Source: Stratiolaelaps scimitus
Taxonomy: Eukaryota; Arthropoda; Arachnida; Mesostigmata; Laelapidae
Length of the DNA: 64,000 nt
NCBI GenBank assembly: GCA_019614645.1
Contig: JABWDB010000008.1
Span: 9,238,001 to 9,302,000, forward strand
Reading direction: 5' to 3'
Part shown: positions 47,860 through 59,495 of the stretch, piece by piece
How positions within the stretch are numbered: the stretch's first letter is position 1
Layout: each line of letters starts with the position of its first letter
Translations under genes and position numbers: made by a program
Notes under the pieces: generated by a model
The model's input: only the letters and a program-made list of their open reading frames with translations
Told to the model about the DNA's origin: nothing
The model's database searches: none

Positions 47860-50612
47860 GCGAAGAGACGCCGATTTTCCAGCCACTGTGAACAGTATCA
47901 TTTTTATGACACACGGTGGCATAGTTATGCCGTAGATAGCCAGCCAGCGTGTAGCCTAGGAAAAGTTGTGCACAAGGCGGGAGCAGTGAATTCGGACGAA
48001 GTCCCCCTTAGGAAGGTCTTTGTTCCTGCTTTACGGTACCACCTTCAGATTCGCGACCACCATCGGCTTTCACTGACGCCCAGTACCGATTTACGACTGA
48101 AATGATTGCTCCTCTTCGGCACGAAAGCAGGTTTTCGGTTCCCGCCAGCAATCAACTCCGTGTGTGGGCGGGCTGATGTTATTGTTGACAACCTCGAGGG
48201 CTGCCTTCCTGCTATCGTGCGTTCCATGCATGCAATATAATATCAAATAAATATTGATCCCATTGTTGAGTTGCAACACTGCAACTGATTTACTCACCCC
48301 GATCTGCTTCTTGGTCTGGTTTACAATCGCCATAACAGCAGCCAAGAAGCTGCTGAACTCTGCGCACATCTTGCACACACACACACACCCACCTAGGCCT
48401 CTCTCCTATGGCGGGTTGCACGAACTACGGCTGAGCTAGCCACCGCCACCAAAATTCTTACGCCACTTGCTCCGTGGTCCTCTCAGTGATTCACGGCACG
48501 AGCGCGATGCTGGCCAACACCGTCCGAGATGCGGAGCAGGACGCCGGTCACTGGTCACCACTCACGGGCGTTGCTGATGCTATTGCCGGCGAAGTTTCTG
48601 CTACACAACTTTGCTGCTGGCAGCGAAAAGGACAGCCGAGGATGTGAAGCGTTGGCTCGAAAACGTCTCGATGAGTGCGCCGCAACCAGATGAAGCTCCG
48701 GGCACACAGCGAATGCAAGATGGAGTCCTCCAACTGGGAGAGGGAACGCTTAGCGAGATGACGGGAGCCGGTTTTTGAGCCCCCGATCCGCTTCCCTCAC
48801 GTTGATTCGTCGGAGATCGGAGCAGACATAGCAACGTGGCGGCCGTCGCGGCGACGTTGCCGTAGCAGCGGCGTGGCCCTCTCGGGACCCCTGGCGGAGC
48901 AAGGGGGAATTTGGAGGTTGGGGAAGTGTGTGTGTGGGGGGGGCGAGCAGGGGTCTGGCGGACGCGGAAAGAGGGCGAGGGGAGGTCCTGGAAAGGCTGG
49001 CTAGTATTCTACTCTCGGTAGCAAGAAGTAGTATCGGACACTCTGGCGTCGTGCACTTTTGGTAGCACACGCGCTCGGCCGGCAGTGGTGTACCCCCGGT
49101 GCGAGTGGGAAAGGGTCGCTCGGTCGTCGGGTGCTGGCCGGTACGCACACGCAATTCCTGAAGACTCTCGGTGGCAGAGGGAAGCAGAGTGGCAGCAGAG
49201 CAGCTCTCCCCGCGAATCGAAGGAGAAGAGAGAGAGAGAGAGAGAGAGAGCAAGAGGAGGTCTTTCTTGCGACTTGCAGAGGCCAACAGAGAAACCATCC
49301 GCATAACTCCGGGAGAATTGTCGCTGCTACCGTTACAGCCGCTACCACTTCCACCACCTGCACGCTCGACCAGGCAGACAACAGGAATAGAACTCCTGGC
49401 GAGCTGGAGAGCCGTATAGCCTACCATAGTGAGAAAATGGCTAAGGCAAATGGCCTGCCACGGAAGGCTGGGTCTAGTCACTGAACGAGGATCGGTGATG
49501 GGGGGAACGGCGCAGCTAGGGTGGGCATGCGCCACCCCATGGCAGCGGCGGTGATGGTGCCGCTGCTTCGGAGAGAAAGGGAAGAACTGCTATCCCGAAA
49601 ACGGAAATGAGGAAGAGGTGGAGAAGACGTCACGAACGCAATTGGAATAGTACGGACAGTACACTCAACTGACATAGCTTACACACACATACGCCATACG
49701 TGCGTGGTTGGATGCCGACTACATTCGCCTCTGTATAGGCCGACAAACCGGCCCACAGACACAACCGGGAAAAACAGCTTTCCCGCGCCGGACTATATCT
49801 AAGGAGGGCGCGCAAACCAGAGGGAATAGATACGGCCGCGGTAGAGGCCGTTCAACGACGAAGCAGGACTAGTAACAGTCCTACATGGCAGTGACTTGAA
49901 AACGAGATCTCGTCCTCTCTTCCAGGCGGCAAGGGGAGCGCGGGTTTGCGGTATCTGGCTCATCTCACTGATGGTGGAAGATTTGCATTTGCTGGTAGAG
50001 CACTAGTAACGGAAGTCGAGCCGTAGTACCTCCTTCCGCCCCTCTAAGCCCTTCGTCCCTGACGGCAAGCCCGTTAGGAATCGTCAGCCGGTGCAAGCAG
50101 TATGGCCCTGCTGATCCGGGAGCAGCTGCCGTACCCGTTGGTATAAGATGACGGCGCTAACGCGGGTAGGCTGGGAGATGCCATCCCAACGGGCTCGTTA
50201 GATGAAAGGAGACAGTTTGGGAGAAAGGGGTCGTATGCTCGTCGGGCGTGTCGTGTCTGATCAGTCACTCAGTCACGCAACGAGGCTGACTGCATCGCAA
50301 GGCAAGTCGAGTGGATTTATATATGGTAACCCAGAGAGCAAGAGACAGAGAGAGAGAGAGAGAAAGGAAGATGAGAATAGAGCAGTCGTAAAAGAATACA
50401 GCACCAAACGGCCTCCTTCTAATCCAGGAAGAAAACCCACTGGAAAGGAACTGGGCGCCGTCAAGAGACACAGGAGAGTTGCTCACGTAGATGGAGGCAT
50501 ACGCCTGCACCGTCGCTTTGGATGAAACGTCGGGGAAATTCTGAGCAAGGTCCTTGTACTCTGTTTCGTCTTCATGGAAGAGTTCCGTTTTGGTGACGGA
50601 GGTAGAGCTCAT
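47860..50612 (-). CDS. Partial model of a membrane protein, unknown family
   Basis: Three minus-strand segments join in phase 0. The first, 50612-50487, has ATG at 50612 with an in-frame TGA 15 bases upstream and a possible UTR acceptor CCTTTTCCAG before it. The others are 48369-48298 and 47955-47860. Donors are GTGAGC, GTGAGT and GTAGAA; the third exon has a strong acceptor, CTTTTCCTAG. The product starts MSSTSVTKTELFHEDETEYK (acidic), then SSFLAAVMAIVNQTKKQ, then ATRWLAIYGITMPPCVIKMI, suggesting two membrane segments. A possible last exon at 46618-46536 (EYPLNTGPADFYVFVINIG, stop TAA) needs a different phase, so the 3' end is unsolved. Intron 1 spans a GC-rich block. Family unknown. Confidence 0.4.
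48480..49800. other. GC-rich block with overlapping ORFs and GA repeat
   Basis: All frames are unusually open here, including a 261-codon minus ORF at 48750-49535, but its product is low-complexity Ser/Pro/Leu sequence. It crosses a (GA)n run at 49227-49250 that would encode a Leu-Ser repeat, and no splice or start signal stands out. I read it as a CpG-rich, possibly regulatory block inside the first intron of the candidate membrane-protein gene. A second (GA)n lies at 50347-50363. Confidence 0.4.
49227..49250. repeat. GA dinucleotide microsatellite
   Basis: About 12 GA units. A second, shorter run is at 50347-50363. On the minus strand both read as CT and create false Leu-Ser coding in overlapping ORFs. 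Confidence 0.95.
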
Positions 50613-50631
50613 TATTCGAAATGATCATTCT

Positions 50632-53063
50632 GGAAAAGGCAACGATTTGTTTTAGATGATTCTATAGAAGGGCATTCTCGTAGAGCGTCTGTAATGAGGG
50701 CAATTCACTATACCTCGATACGACTTCTAGTCGTTTAAACTTGATGACTGAAGCTACATCTCTAACAGGGAATAGTCTACCTGCTATTAAGTAAGCCGTT
50801 GTTTGTGGGATTGTAGAGAATTATTCCTTGATGGATGTTACACGCTATCTGGAATGGCTATAAGTCGAAGTTGGTCAAGATGATATAGGTCTTCTTGATG
50901 GGTCCGTTGGTTTAATCATATACCCCGCACTCGTCGAGGGGCGTTTTTCCAGTCAATTTTTATGGAACTCCGCCAATGGTTGAACAATCACCGGAATCAT
51001 TTGCTCCGCCGAGAAAAATCCAACGAAGGAGAAAACTATAGCACGCTAAATTTCGATATGAGAATTTCACCTAATACGAGCAATTGTGATTACGGTGGCC
51101 ATAGGAACCCACTTCAGATGGAAGCATATCTCAAGCTATCCCAGGTGGTCATTTGCCTCCTTTTCAACGACGGACCATTGGAAAAATAATTTCACTACGA
51201 CACAGCTGACGTTTTGTTCAATTTATATACATATATCTATATACGCAAATTGAAGACACTTAAAACTTGATCGGGTCATCCTCAGTTCGTTAAATAATAT
51301 ATATTTTCCATATGTGCATATAATACATGTATAACAACTGAAATAATTTCTCTTGCGTTTTCAATGTCCACAATGGTCTGTGAACGGAGTTCGTCTCTCA
51401 CGAACGCCAAATAGTAGATTGGGCGATTTGCCGAATGCGGCGAGCTGCAATGTTGTTCGGATTCACGCTGTCCGATGTGTTTAGGTATTGATGGAGTTCG
51501 GACGAAGACGACCTTCCAGGATGCGGGTCTCGTTCATACATCCACCACAGCGTCTCTAGTCTGCCCGGTCAACATATGCGACGGAAAATCAGGGATATAC
51601 TTGTAAAATATCACGACCGAAGTCGGTACGACTACCTAAATATTAGGTTAGCAAATGGGGTGCATAGTATAGTAATCAATTTAAGAAATTCGATTTTTTT
51701 GTGACATTTTACTAAGCAGCAGCATTTGTCACCGATTTCTCTATAATTACGATGCAGACAGACGTTTGATTCACCATCTGTTTTCGAGATCAAATTCTTC
51801 AATTAGGAAGGCGAGGCTGCAGGTTGCCGTGCGGGCATACCCACACACCGTAGGGACGACAAACATGACAGCAATCACTAAGCGATACAAGGAAGGGCGG
51901 TGCTCTTGAACATCGTCAACAGTTCCAGAAGGGGGCGGGGCGATGGTCACGGTGGATAAAAGATGTATGTTACAATATATTTCTGAACTGTGTGAAATCA
52001 ACAATGTAATTCAACGAGAGCGAATATACACCGCGTACTTCTCTCTTCTAAAGTGGATATCTGGTTATTTTCGAGATTTGCGTATCTTGAAATGATAGCA
52101 CTCGTGGTGGCGATTTTGATTCCGGGGGGCGATTTTCAGTAGTTAAAACACAAATCGATTCTACAGCCGTTTATCTACTGTGTTCTAAAAATACTCCGTG
52201 AAAAAGACGGAAAAATTCAGAAATTGAATTTCTCAAAAACACAAACCCACTACAACGTTTTGTGTGTATCACGATCTTGTTCAGCAGGACGAAACGTCTC
52301 GAACACAACTACCCTCATTCTTGACCCAAGCCTCTGTCGAACAGTTCAACAATTTATGATCGACGAGGGCGCATTACTTCAGACCACCGCACGGTGCTGG
52401 TGTCATCGCAGCTGTGAGCTGTCATTTCAAATTACCTATCATAATCTTCGAAGCATTGTAAACGATTTTTCGGCACAACTTGCTTGATATATCGCCGTCA
52501 TTTTATTCTTTCATAAGGACAGTACACCGATCCCATAAAGTATCAACGTCGAACATAGGCACACGCGTTTTGCATCACCAACAGCAATGTCATGATTACG
52601 ACAGCAAATAGAGCGATTCTTCTATAAATGAATAGCTATGTGTGCCTCCCCCACCCCGTGTCTTCCGTAGTTCACCGGGTTTCCGCACACGTGGACACTG
52701 TACTATCGTTAATACAGCATCTTCACCATTATTCCGCCGCACGAGACAACATTGAACTCCACTGATTTTCTATTTGGGCTCAATTATGGGCGCAGTTGAA
52801 AAAATTGTAATTTCTTCGTCTTTCACATGTTTCCGTGTTGATGTCGGAACCTGTAGTTCGTAAAAAGAACAGCTTTCGCACAGCCACGTTCATTGGCTGC
52901 ATTTTTAACCGAACTCACTCTGTATACATTTTAAATTATAGTTATATATTCGCTCGCGCTGTTCGCAGCGCCGATTGAGCTGCAAAGGATTTCCACGGGG
53001 CCTACATGCGCTAGGCTGGATACATATCCAGCCACCGGCACCGGTCGTTCAACGCGCGACGAT
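50632..53063. other. Intergenic region, no confident gene
   Basis: Several ORFs of 75-90 codons are present: 50962-51189 plus, 51771-52004 minus with a hydrophobic stretch LYRLVIAVMFVVPTVCG, and 52224-52487 plus. None has a recognised family or a consistent set of splice sites. A TTTATT at 52502-52507 is a possible distal minus-strand polyadenylation signal for the peroxidase gene. Confidence 0.35.
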
Positions 53064-56000
53064 TCAGGCCAGAAGGGGTTGGATGTCCTTCTCTAGTGAA
53101 GCCGGCTCATCCTGGGGCCCGTACCGTTTCACGGGTACTCCTATAACAAAAAAAAATCACAAGGAAACTACTGGGTTATTAATTTGCCTCGCCTTGCCTC
53201 TGCAGGATGGAATATTCGCCCCGGGCTTATGCTATTGTTGTTTGTTGCTGTGTCTATTCATCGTCATATCAACGTTTTGAAACCACATCAGTATGGGTGT
53301 CGCGAGAACGCCTAGCGGAACCAATGACCGGGTAACAGAAAATAAGCAATATTTCATTTTTGTTCCTCTTGGATCGACGATCACTTAAACGAACCGTCTT
53401 TATTGATCAGAAACTTGGTGAAGTTCCACTTGATGGCGTCAATAAGGAAGCCGTGCTGGTGGTTCTTGAGGAACACATACAGTGGTACTGCGGTGGAGCC
53501 ATTCACGTTGATCTGCAACAGAATAATAGATACGCATGGACGTACCCACAAGTATCGTCGTGTTAATGAGATCTCGTACACTCACGTGGCCCGTGGCTGT
53601 GACGGTCATTGACGAACCGTTCTCGTCAGTCGGTGGATGGAGACAAATTATAACTTGCTTTGTATATGCGAAAATGATTGATGTATGGCAGACATCATTA
53701 GCGCGATATATGACGACGCCAACGCTAGTTGGCACAGGCTTGTACAAATCTGCCATTTTCGTTGGCACTTCATTTGACAACCTACAGGGCACTCTCTTAA
53801 GCCACTCTGGCGCAGTCGAACAGCATGATCGCGTATTCTTCGACTAACGACATAGGATCTGCCATATTGCCTGCATTTAGTGAACGGACCACAGAGCTTC
53901 GATTGACAGAAGGCTTCGATTTTTTCAAGCTTTTTAATAGGCTGCGTCTCTACGAGTCAGCTCTCTCGCTTACCTTCTTGAACATGTCAAAAGTAACCTT
54001 GTACTTCAGCGAACAGAACTGCTTGATTGCCTCCTCATTTTCGGGCTCCTGAGATCCGAACTGATTGCAGGGGAAGCCGAGAACTACAAAACCCTGAAAT
54101 ATGGAGAAATTGAAAGGTGTAGAGAACCATGCATAATCGTTTTATACGGTTTCCTGCTCCTCGACTACAGATCTTTCTAATTATCCATTGCTGATGATAC
54201 TACTGCTAAAAATTGCTGCTTCAGCGCAACTTAAGTTCTTGCCACTGCGGATTTTGTTGATTTTCTGACGAGATGTCAGCATAAGCGTTTTTTTTTTGTA
54301 GATATAGAAGGGTATCAATGCTACCAACCACGAACACATGAAAATTCATGTGTTCCTGCTAATTGAGCCATAGGTTCAACCTAAAAGAGGTTCAAGATCC
54401 ATTCAATAAATAAGGATAAAAACTATCCGCAGGTATATATTGAACCTCAGCATAAACTAGTATATGTTGGGACCAAAACAAAAATGAGGACATACTTTTG
54501 GAGCATTTCTGGACGCTAATAGAACTCTATACTTATATCGTCTATGCAGTTTTGAGAGGAGATGGTACTGTTATCTGATAGGTGCGACCTTCTCCAAGTG
54601 CTAGTTATATGCTTCTATAAACTTGCTAATAGAACCGTGAGCGACGTGTCTTCTTTTCTCTCAAACAAAAGCAATGATTATACGCTCAGACTTTATGTTC
54701 ATAAATGACAACTCGGTTCCATCAAACTGCCTGTCCGTGACCAGGCTTCTCAGCTGGCAAATCTCTACTACGCCAAGTAATACTGGAGCACAATGATTTC
54801 ACACTCTGCCAGCTCTATAAATAGTCTGCTATGCGAGTTAATCCTCGAGTAAATCGCCGGTACCACCGCTTTCAAAAGCAACAAAATAATGCCGGGTCAT
54901 CCATGACTCACTCTTGGATCGTGTCAACTCACTGAGGTCGTTGATTCTACAAAATTCGACAAAATGCGAGCTTAGACCTACCTGGTCCTTGAATTTTTGG
55001 TACAGCTGCTCAAGGCCTTCGTACTGTTTCGTATAGCCGCATTTTGATGCGACGTTTACGATGAGAACCACCTGCACCAACAAGCAAAGCAAAACATTTT
55101 AGTATACTCAACAGCAGTGACGTTTCGCTGGAGAGAGTGAAAAACTCGGACACAATTTACACGATTTGTATAAAAAAAAACATGAAAAAAATCATCATAC
55201 AAAATCGACGTCAATCATGGCATCAATTCAGTTAGTTACGACTATGAATTTTCTTCTGCTATACTAATTTGTGACGCTTCCCGTAAAACACACAGCGACT
55301 GTCACCAGATAGATGTTCCTGATGAATGTGGCTTATGATGCTTACCATTCGAGTGAGTCATGAGACCCACAAAAACTAACAAGCCAAACACGATTCGCTC
55401 TACTAACGTCGCTCTACTAACGTCGCGTAGGAGTAAATATCGCAAACACCACAGTAGTTGTTTTGCCTAAGCGTACTATAAGTTAGGTAAACTGTACTTT
55501 GGGAGCCTTCATTGAATCACGCGAATGTCTCTGATGTCGTCAGCAACGTGTACAGTGCATTATAATTTAATAATAGAATAATAATCATCTGTCTTATCCA
55601 ATCTCAATCGATCGCATCAGTTCCCAATGATGCTGTTATAAATACCTTCCCATAATTATTCCTATCAGCAATCTGCTTCAGTAGCGCGATCCGCGTCATT
55701 TCGAGAAGCGAGCAACGCATTGGAATCAATATTGTATACTCGTCAAGCTTCGAAATTTGCCCATCGAAGTTAGTTAAGCATCTGATTTAGGCGGCTGTTC
55801 ATTTTCGAATCACATTTTCGCAGTTCAGATCAGGTAAAACAAAACTGTTGGCGCCTACCGTTAAATAAGACGAGATAATATAAGTTCGAAAGAAAGTGAT
55901 TTCCGAAGGCAAACGCGGCATAATTTTAATAATAATAATAATTAATTAATAATAATAATAATAATTCTCAAAACTTGTGCGTGAACATATCCCATATACA

Positions 56001-57437
56001 TATTGACTTATCACTAATTGAGTTATCTAGAGGAAGTAATATTAATCTTGATAATTAGTAGTATTTTTTAATTTTACATTTTTCACAATTATTTATATTG
56101 TGTTTATCTTACAGGCCTCCACCGATTGACACTGCTGCTGTCGGGCGTTTGCGAGGTGTGCAATCCAGACAACAAGAAATCGGTTGAGCTCTTTGGCTTC
56201 AATACCTTTGAAAGTTGTCCAACACCAAACAGCTCGCTACTATTATAGATGGTACCGTCAAGAAGGTTGGCTCCATTCGGCGTTTCTCCCATAAATAATG
56301 CATAAGGCAAGTTCAACACACACGTGCGTACCAGTCATACTTCTAAGCATTGCAGTTATACGGCCGATACATATTAAATAACGTTGATTCACTTAACAAG
56401 AAAACATGCTAACGCATATTTGCAGCAATGTGCTCGAAAGCCATATAAGATTTATATAATAGAAACGAAAGCATGTAATTGAATGAACAGCCGCCTTGCA
56501 TCCAACAATTTGAGAAGAGTACTCAATAGATCTCCTATGTGATGATCTGAATTTTTGATATAAGTATAATATCAAGATCGTCCAAGTTTCCTCGTTAGGG
56601 CCATCCAAGGCTAGCAGGTTTCGACAGCGTGAAACGACCACGTAAACTACGCATTATGCACACGATTTCTCAATAACAAAGTGGACAATGGATTGTAATA
56701 TTTCATTAAGCAGAGTCATCTGATTGTTTATTATTTAACAACCCGGAAAAAAGCTCTACCAAGTAGCATGATGATGAGTCACATCTCAAATAAATACAGT
56801 AAATTATCGGACAGACGGACATCAGCAGCCGTAACAAAAGCTGTACTGTAATAAATTCAAATGATGCAACGCTAATCGTGCTGTCCCGACAATCAAATTC
56901 GCTGTCGAATCCTGTAGTGCCGATATTGTTTTTGGGGCAATAACGCACTCGCTACGAAACAAGATCTGCGCGAAGCGAGAACTCGCGAGTCGCGCATTAA
57001 TTCTTCGGCACGTCTCGCTCCTCCACTTCGAACATATGTTGCCTTCACGAAACCGTCAAAGAGTGGCTCTCTCAATTGCATTGCATTTGGCTACGTTCAT
57101 GATGAACGATGTGATCAGCCACTTGATTCTCGCTGAAGGCTGCATTTCGGTGCGAAGGAATAGCGACCACTTTTTCGGAACGAACACCTGAACAATTAGT
57201 GCTGTTTTACTGAGCACCGCTTGTTGCCTATTCTCATCTGAACTGTACACACCTCTATGATCATTTGTTATTTAGCAATGTTGTTGTTCCGCAACGAACG
57301 AATTCGCCAAATCGAGGCGATCGATCCACTCAACCAACCTTTCCCTTGTATTTCTCCAGCGGGACCTCGTTTCCATCGATATCGGTCATGGTGAACTCGT
57401 AGATTGTTGTCGCGTTTTTTGGGTCAACTTCGGCCAT
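53064..57437 (-). CDS. GPx: Cysteine-type glutathione peroxidase (GPx4-like, 5 exons)
   Basis: The enzyme reduces hydrogen peroxide and lipid hydroperoxides. Exons on the minus strand: 57437-57339, 55071-54982, 54093-53974, 53512-53395 and 53140-53064. All junctions are GT/AG and in phase, giving 167 aa, the normal GPx4-like length. The product opens [15 protein letters not shown]. The catalytic residue in [10 protein letters not shown] is Cys44, encoded by TGC, so no selenocysteine is used. The rest of the tetrad is present: Gln78 in [10 protein letters not shown], and Trp132 and Asn133 in KWNFTKF. Cys90 sits where the resolving cysteine of thioredoxin-dependent invertebrate GPx enzymes lies, so thioredoxin may be the real reductant (inference). 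Exon 4 appears to stop at a TGA after KDGSFK, but a donor inside it (GACG/GTTCGT) joins to the last exon [12 protein letters not shown]. There is no signal peptide from this start; a cytosolic form is expected. Confidence 0.96.
55395..55422. repeat. 14-bp perfect tandem duplication
   Basis: TCGCTCTACTAACG occurs twice in direct succession, in intron 1 of the GPx gene. Confidence 0.9.
55926..55966. repeat. AAT trinucleotide repeat
   Basis: Two TAA/AAT runs are separated by ATTAATTAAT, inside intron 1 of the GPx gene. Confidence 0.9.
56113..56292 (-). CDS. Candidate alternative first exon inside the GPx gene
   Basis: Within intron 1 of the peroxidase gene, an ATG at 56292 (TTTATGG) opens exactly 60 codons to a consensus donor, CCT/GTAAGA. 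The product starts [20 protein letters not shown]. The donor is in phase 0, the phase needed to splice onto GPx exon 2 at 55071. It does not resemble the usual GPx N-terminus and is not a clear targeting peptide. It may be an exon of another transcript or chance. Confidence 0.25.
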
Positions 57438-59495
57438 CCTGAATCGCTGCTGGGCTGTTTCTTGTTTGCAGAGAGCCGCGGGCACACAGTAGTGGTTGTT
57501 CCGTTCGTCACGTCTCGAACGCGTATTCTGTCGTCGGACTCGAACGCGGCGGGCAGCGTCTCGTGTCTGTGTGACTATAACAACTACCGGCTAATTCCCC
57601 GGGCGGCAACGGTCTAGCGGCTACGGCGAATGTGCGATGTCACTGGCGCTTCGGTCGATATCCGCAGAGAGCGCGCTAGGTGTTGTTGACGAATGGTGCA
57701 AAGAGCGGCTAATGATGTGGATAAGACGCGGCTGCCCGGCAAGGCGGTTAGCATTCACCGTGCGTTGTATTTGCCGTAGCGCGTTGTAGTGTGTATTTGA
57801 CAGCTTTTACTGCGCGTCTGATGTGATGTGCGCTAGGAGCTAACCGACGGATAGACGCTGTGCTGATCGGGGTGACGTCGAGCCGCTGCCCTCGTAGGAA
57901 GCTGTTACTCCCAACTTCATAGTACATAGCGAGGTCTGTGCGATTCATTCGGACTTGGGGTTGACACGATGCAGACGCGATCTCAAGCTTTCGCCTCCGC
58001 CCTGTCTCTTCCTCGCGCATGTACACGATAAGCAAACGTTCACCTGGTTCTCTAATGATATGAGGTGTTTGGGAACATGGGTTATTATTTCGCAATTTTT
58101 TTTTTTTGCAGTGATCATTTAGTCGTAGCCATCTCAGCTGAGGTTGACGGTGAACCTATCCCCAGCTGAGTTTCGTCTATTGACTCAAAATTCGTCGGTG
58201 GATTGAAACGCGGCAATAAACGTGTACGATTGAGTTCTCTATCGACCACTGTCTCGTTGTTTCTCGATGATATCGAACATCTTTTTATGAAGATGAAGGT
58301 TTTATTATTGGTTTGTTAGAAAAAAAGTGGAAATTTACAACGGGTTAGTTCTCTTATAAGGCGAAGATGAGATGTTGTTTCTCTTGGCGGGATCATCTGC
58401 CACAGTTTATCGAGATTGTGCAGCTAAATGGCATAATATCCATGTAAGAAATGTACACGTTCCGCACATTGACCGCCACTGAGGAAAGTAAATATTGCCC
58501 TCTGCGGCTTATATAGGCCAATGCTGGCAAACGTTGGCTTCTGCGTAACCCTTTTACTTCACTTTGGGTGGCTCTCCCTCCTTATATAAGACACCACTAT
58601 TGGGCCTGTGCAAAATGTCCCTGTGTTCGCAGACACTCAACTATGATTGCCTGGACTAAATACCCCTGAAAAACCTAAACAGAACGAGAAATCATGATCA
58701 GAGAACTCTCACCAATAACTAATCTTTGTGATCAGATGACGTCGACCACTGCACGATGTCCACCGCATGATCTATCAGCCGCTGCCACTACAGTATACGA
58801 TCCAGCTCTCTCAGCATCACGCCGAGATTCGATATAATTTCATACTAGTGATAGTTTTCAACGTTCATATCAGTAATGAATTTTGGTTATGGGTTTCAAC
58901 TTTCATATTGGTAATAGTTGTCAACTCTCTAGTCACCGCCATCTGCATAGAAGCGGTGACGTGCCCAGTGAGATTTTACCGAAGGGCATCTACTGCCAAT
59001 GAAAACTATTACTGATTAACCCGCCGAGCCCACATGCGAAATACCGTTGGCATGTTGGCTGCTATGCATGCTTGGCTACCTCGGTGGTTTGCAAGCGGGT
59101 ACGTAATGCTTAACTTAACGAACCGCTGAAGCTGAGTAAGGACGAGTTCTGTTGGGACCTTCACATTAGGCCAGAAGGGTGAAGTTGATTTATTTTCGGT
59201 TTCTCTCTCGTGGTGCAGTACTAAGGGCTCACCACAGCTGCAATTTCATATGACATTTATTAATTGTATGAGCCGAATATATATATATATATCTCACGAC
59301 TATTTCATACGCACCGGGTTCACATGTGCTCAGTATCGATTCGGCTGGCGAATATCACCCCGTTGATTAATACAAAATATAAATAGGTTAATGATAAATA
59401 AATATTGATCTAAAGATCGATGGCAGCAGTTTCGAAGAGATCACGTTGACGCCACGTTCAAATCCACTCCCGTGATGCCAAAATTCTCACACAAT
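57438..59495. other. GPx upstream region and intergenic DNA
   Basis: The first part (57438-58100) is moderately GC-rich and holds the peroxidase leader and promoter. A minus-strand ORF there (57748-58095) shows no family. Further on, 58850-58922 holds an imperfect direct repeat (TTTCAACGTTCATATCAG and TTTCAACTTTCATATTGG). A short AT run lies at 59277-59291. No gene was identified. Confidence 0.4.

Noticed and set aside
48750..49535. 261-codon minus-strand ORF, the second longest in the window
   Set aside because: It lies in a GC-rich block where all frames are open, runs through a (GA)n microsatellite as Leu-Ser repeats, is low-complexity, and shows no domain.
53359..53385. TGA after KDGSFK in the peroxidase as a selenocysteine codon
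   Set aside because: The reading after TGA does not match the GPx C-terminus, whereas an internal donor joins in phase to a conserved last exon.
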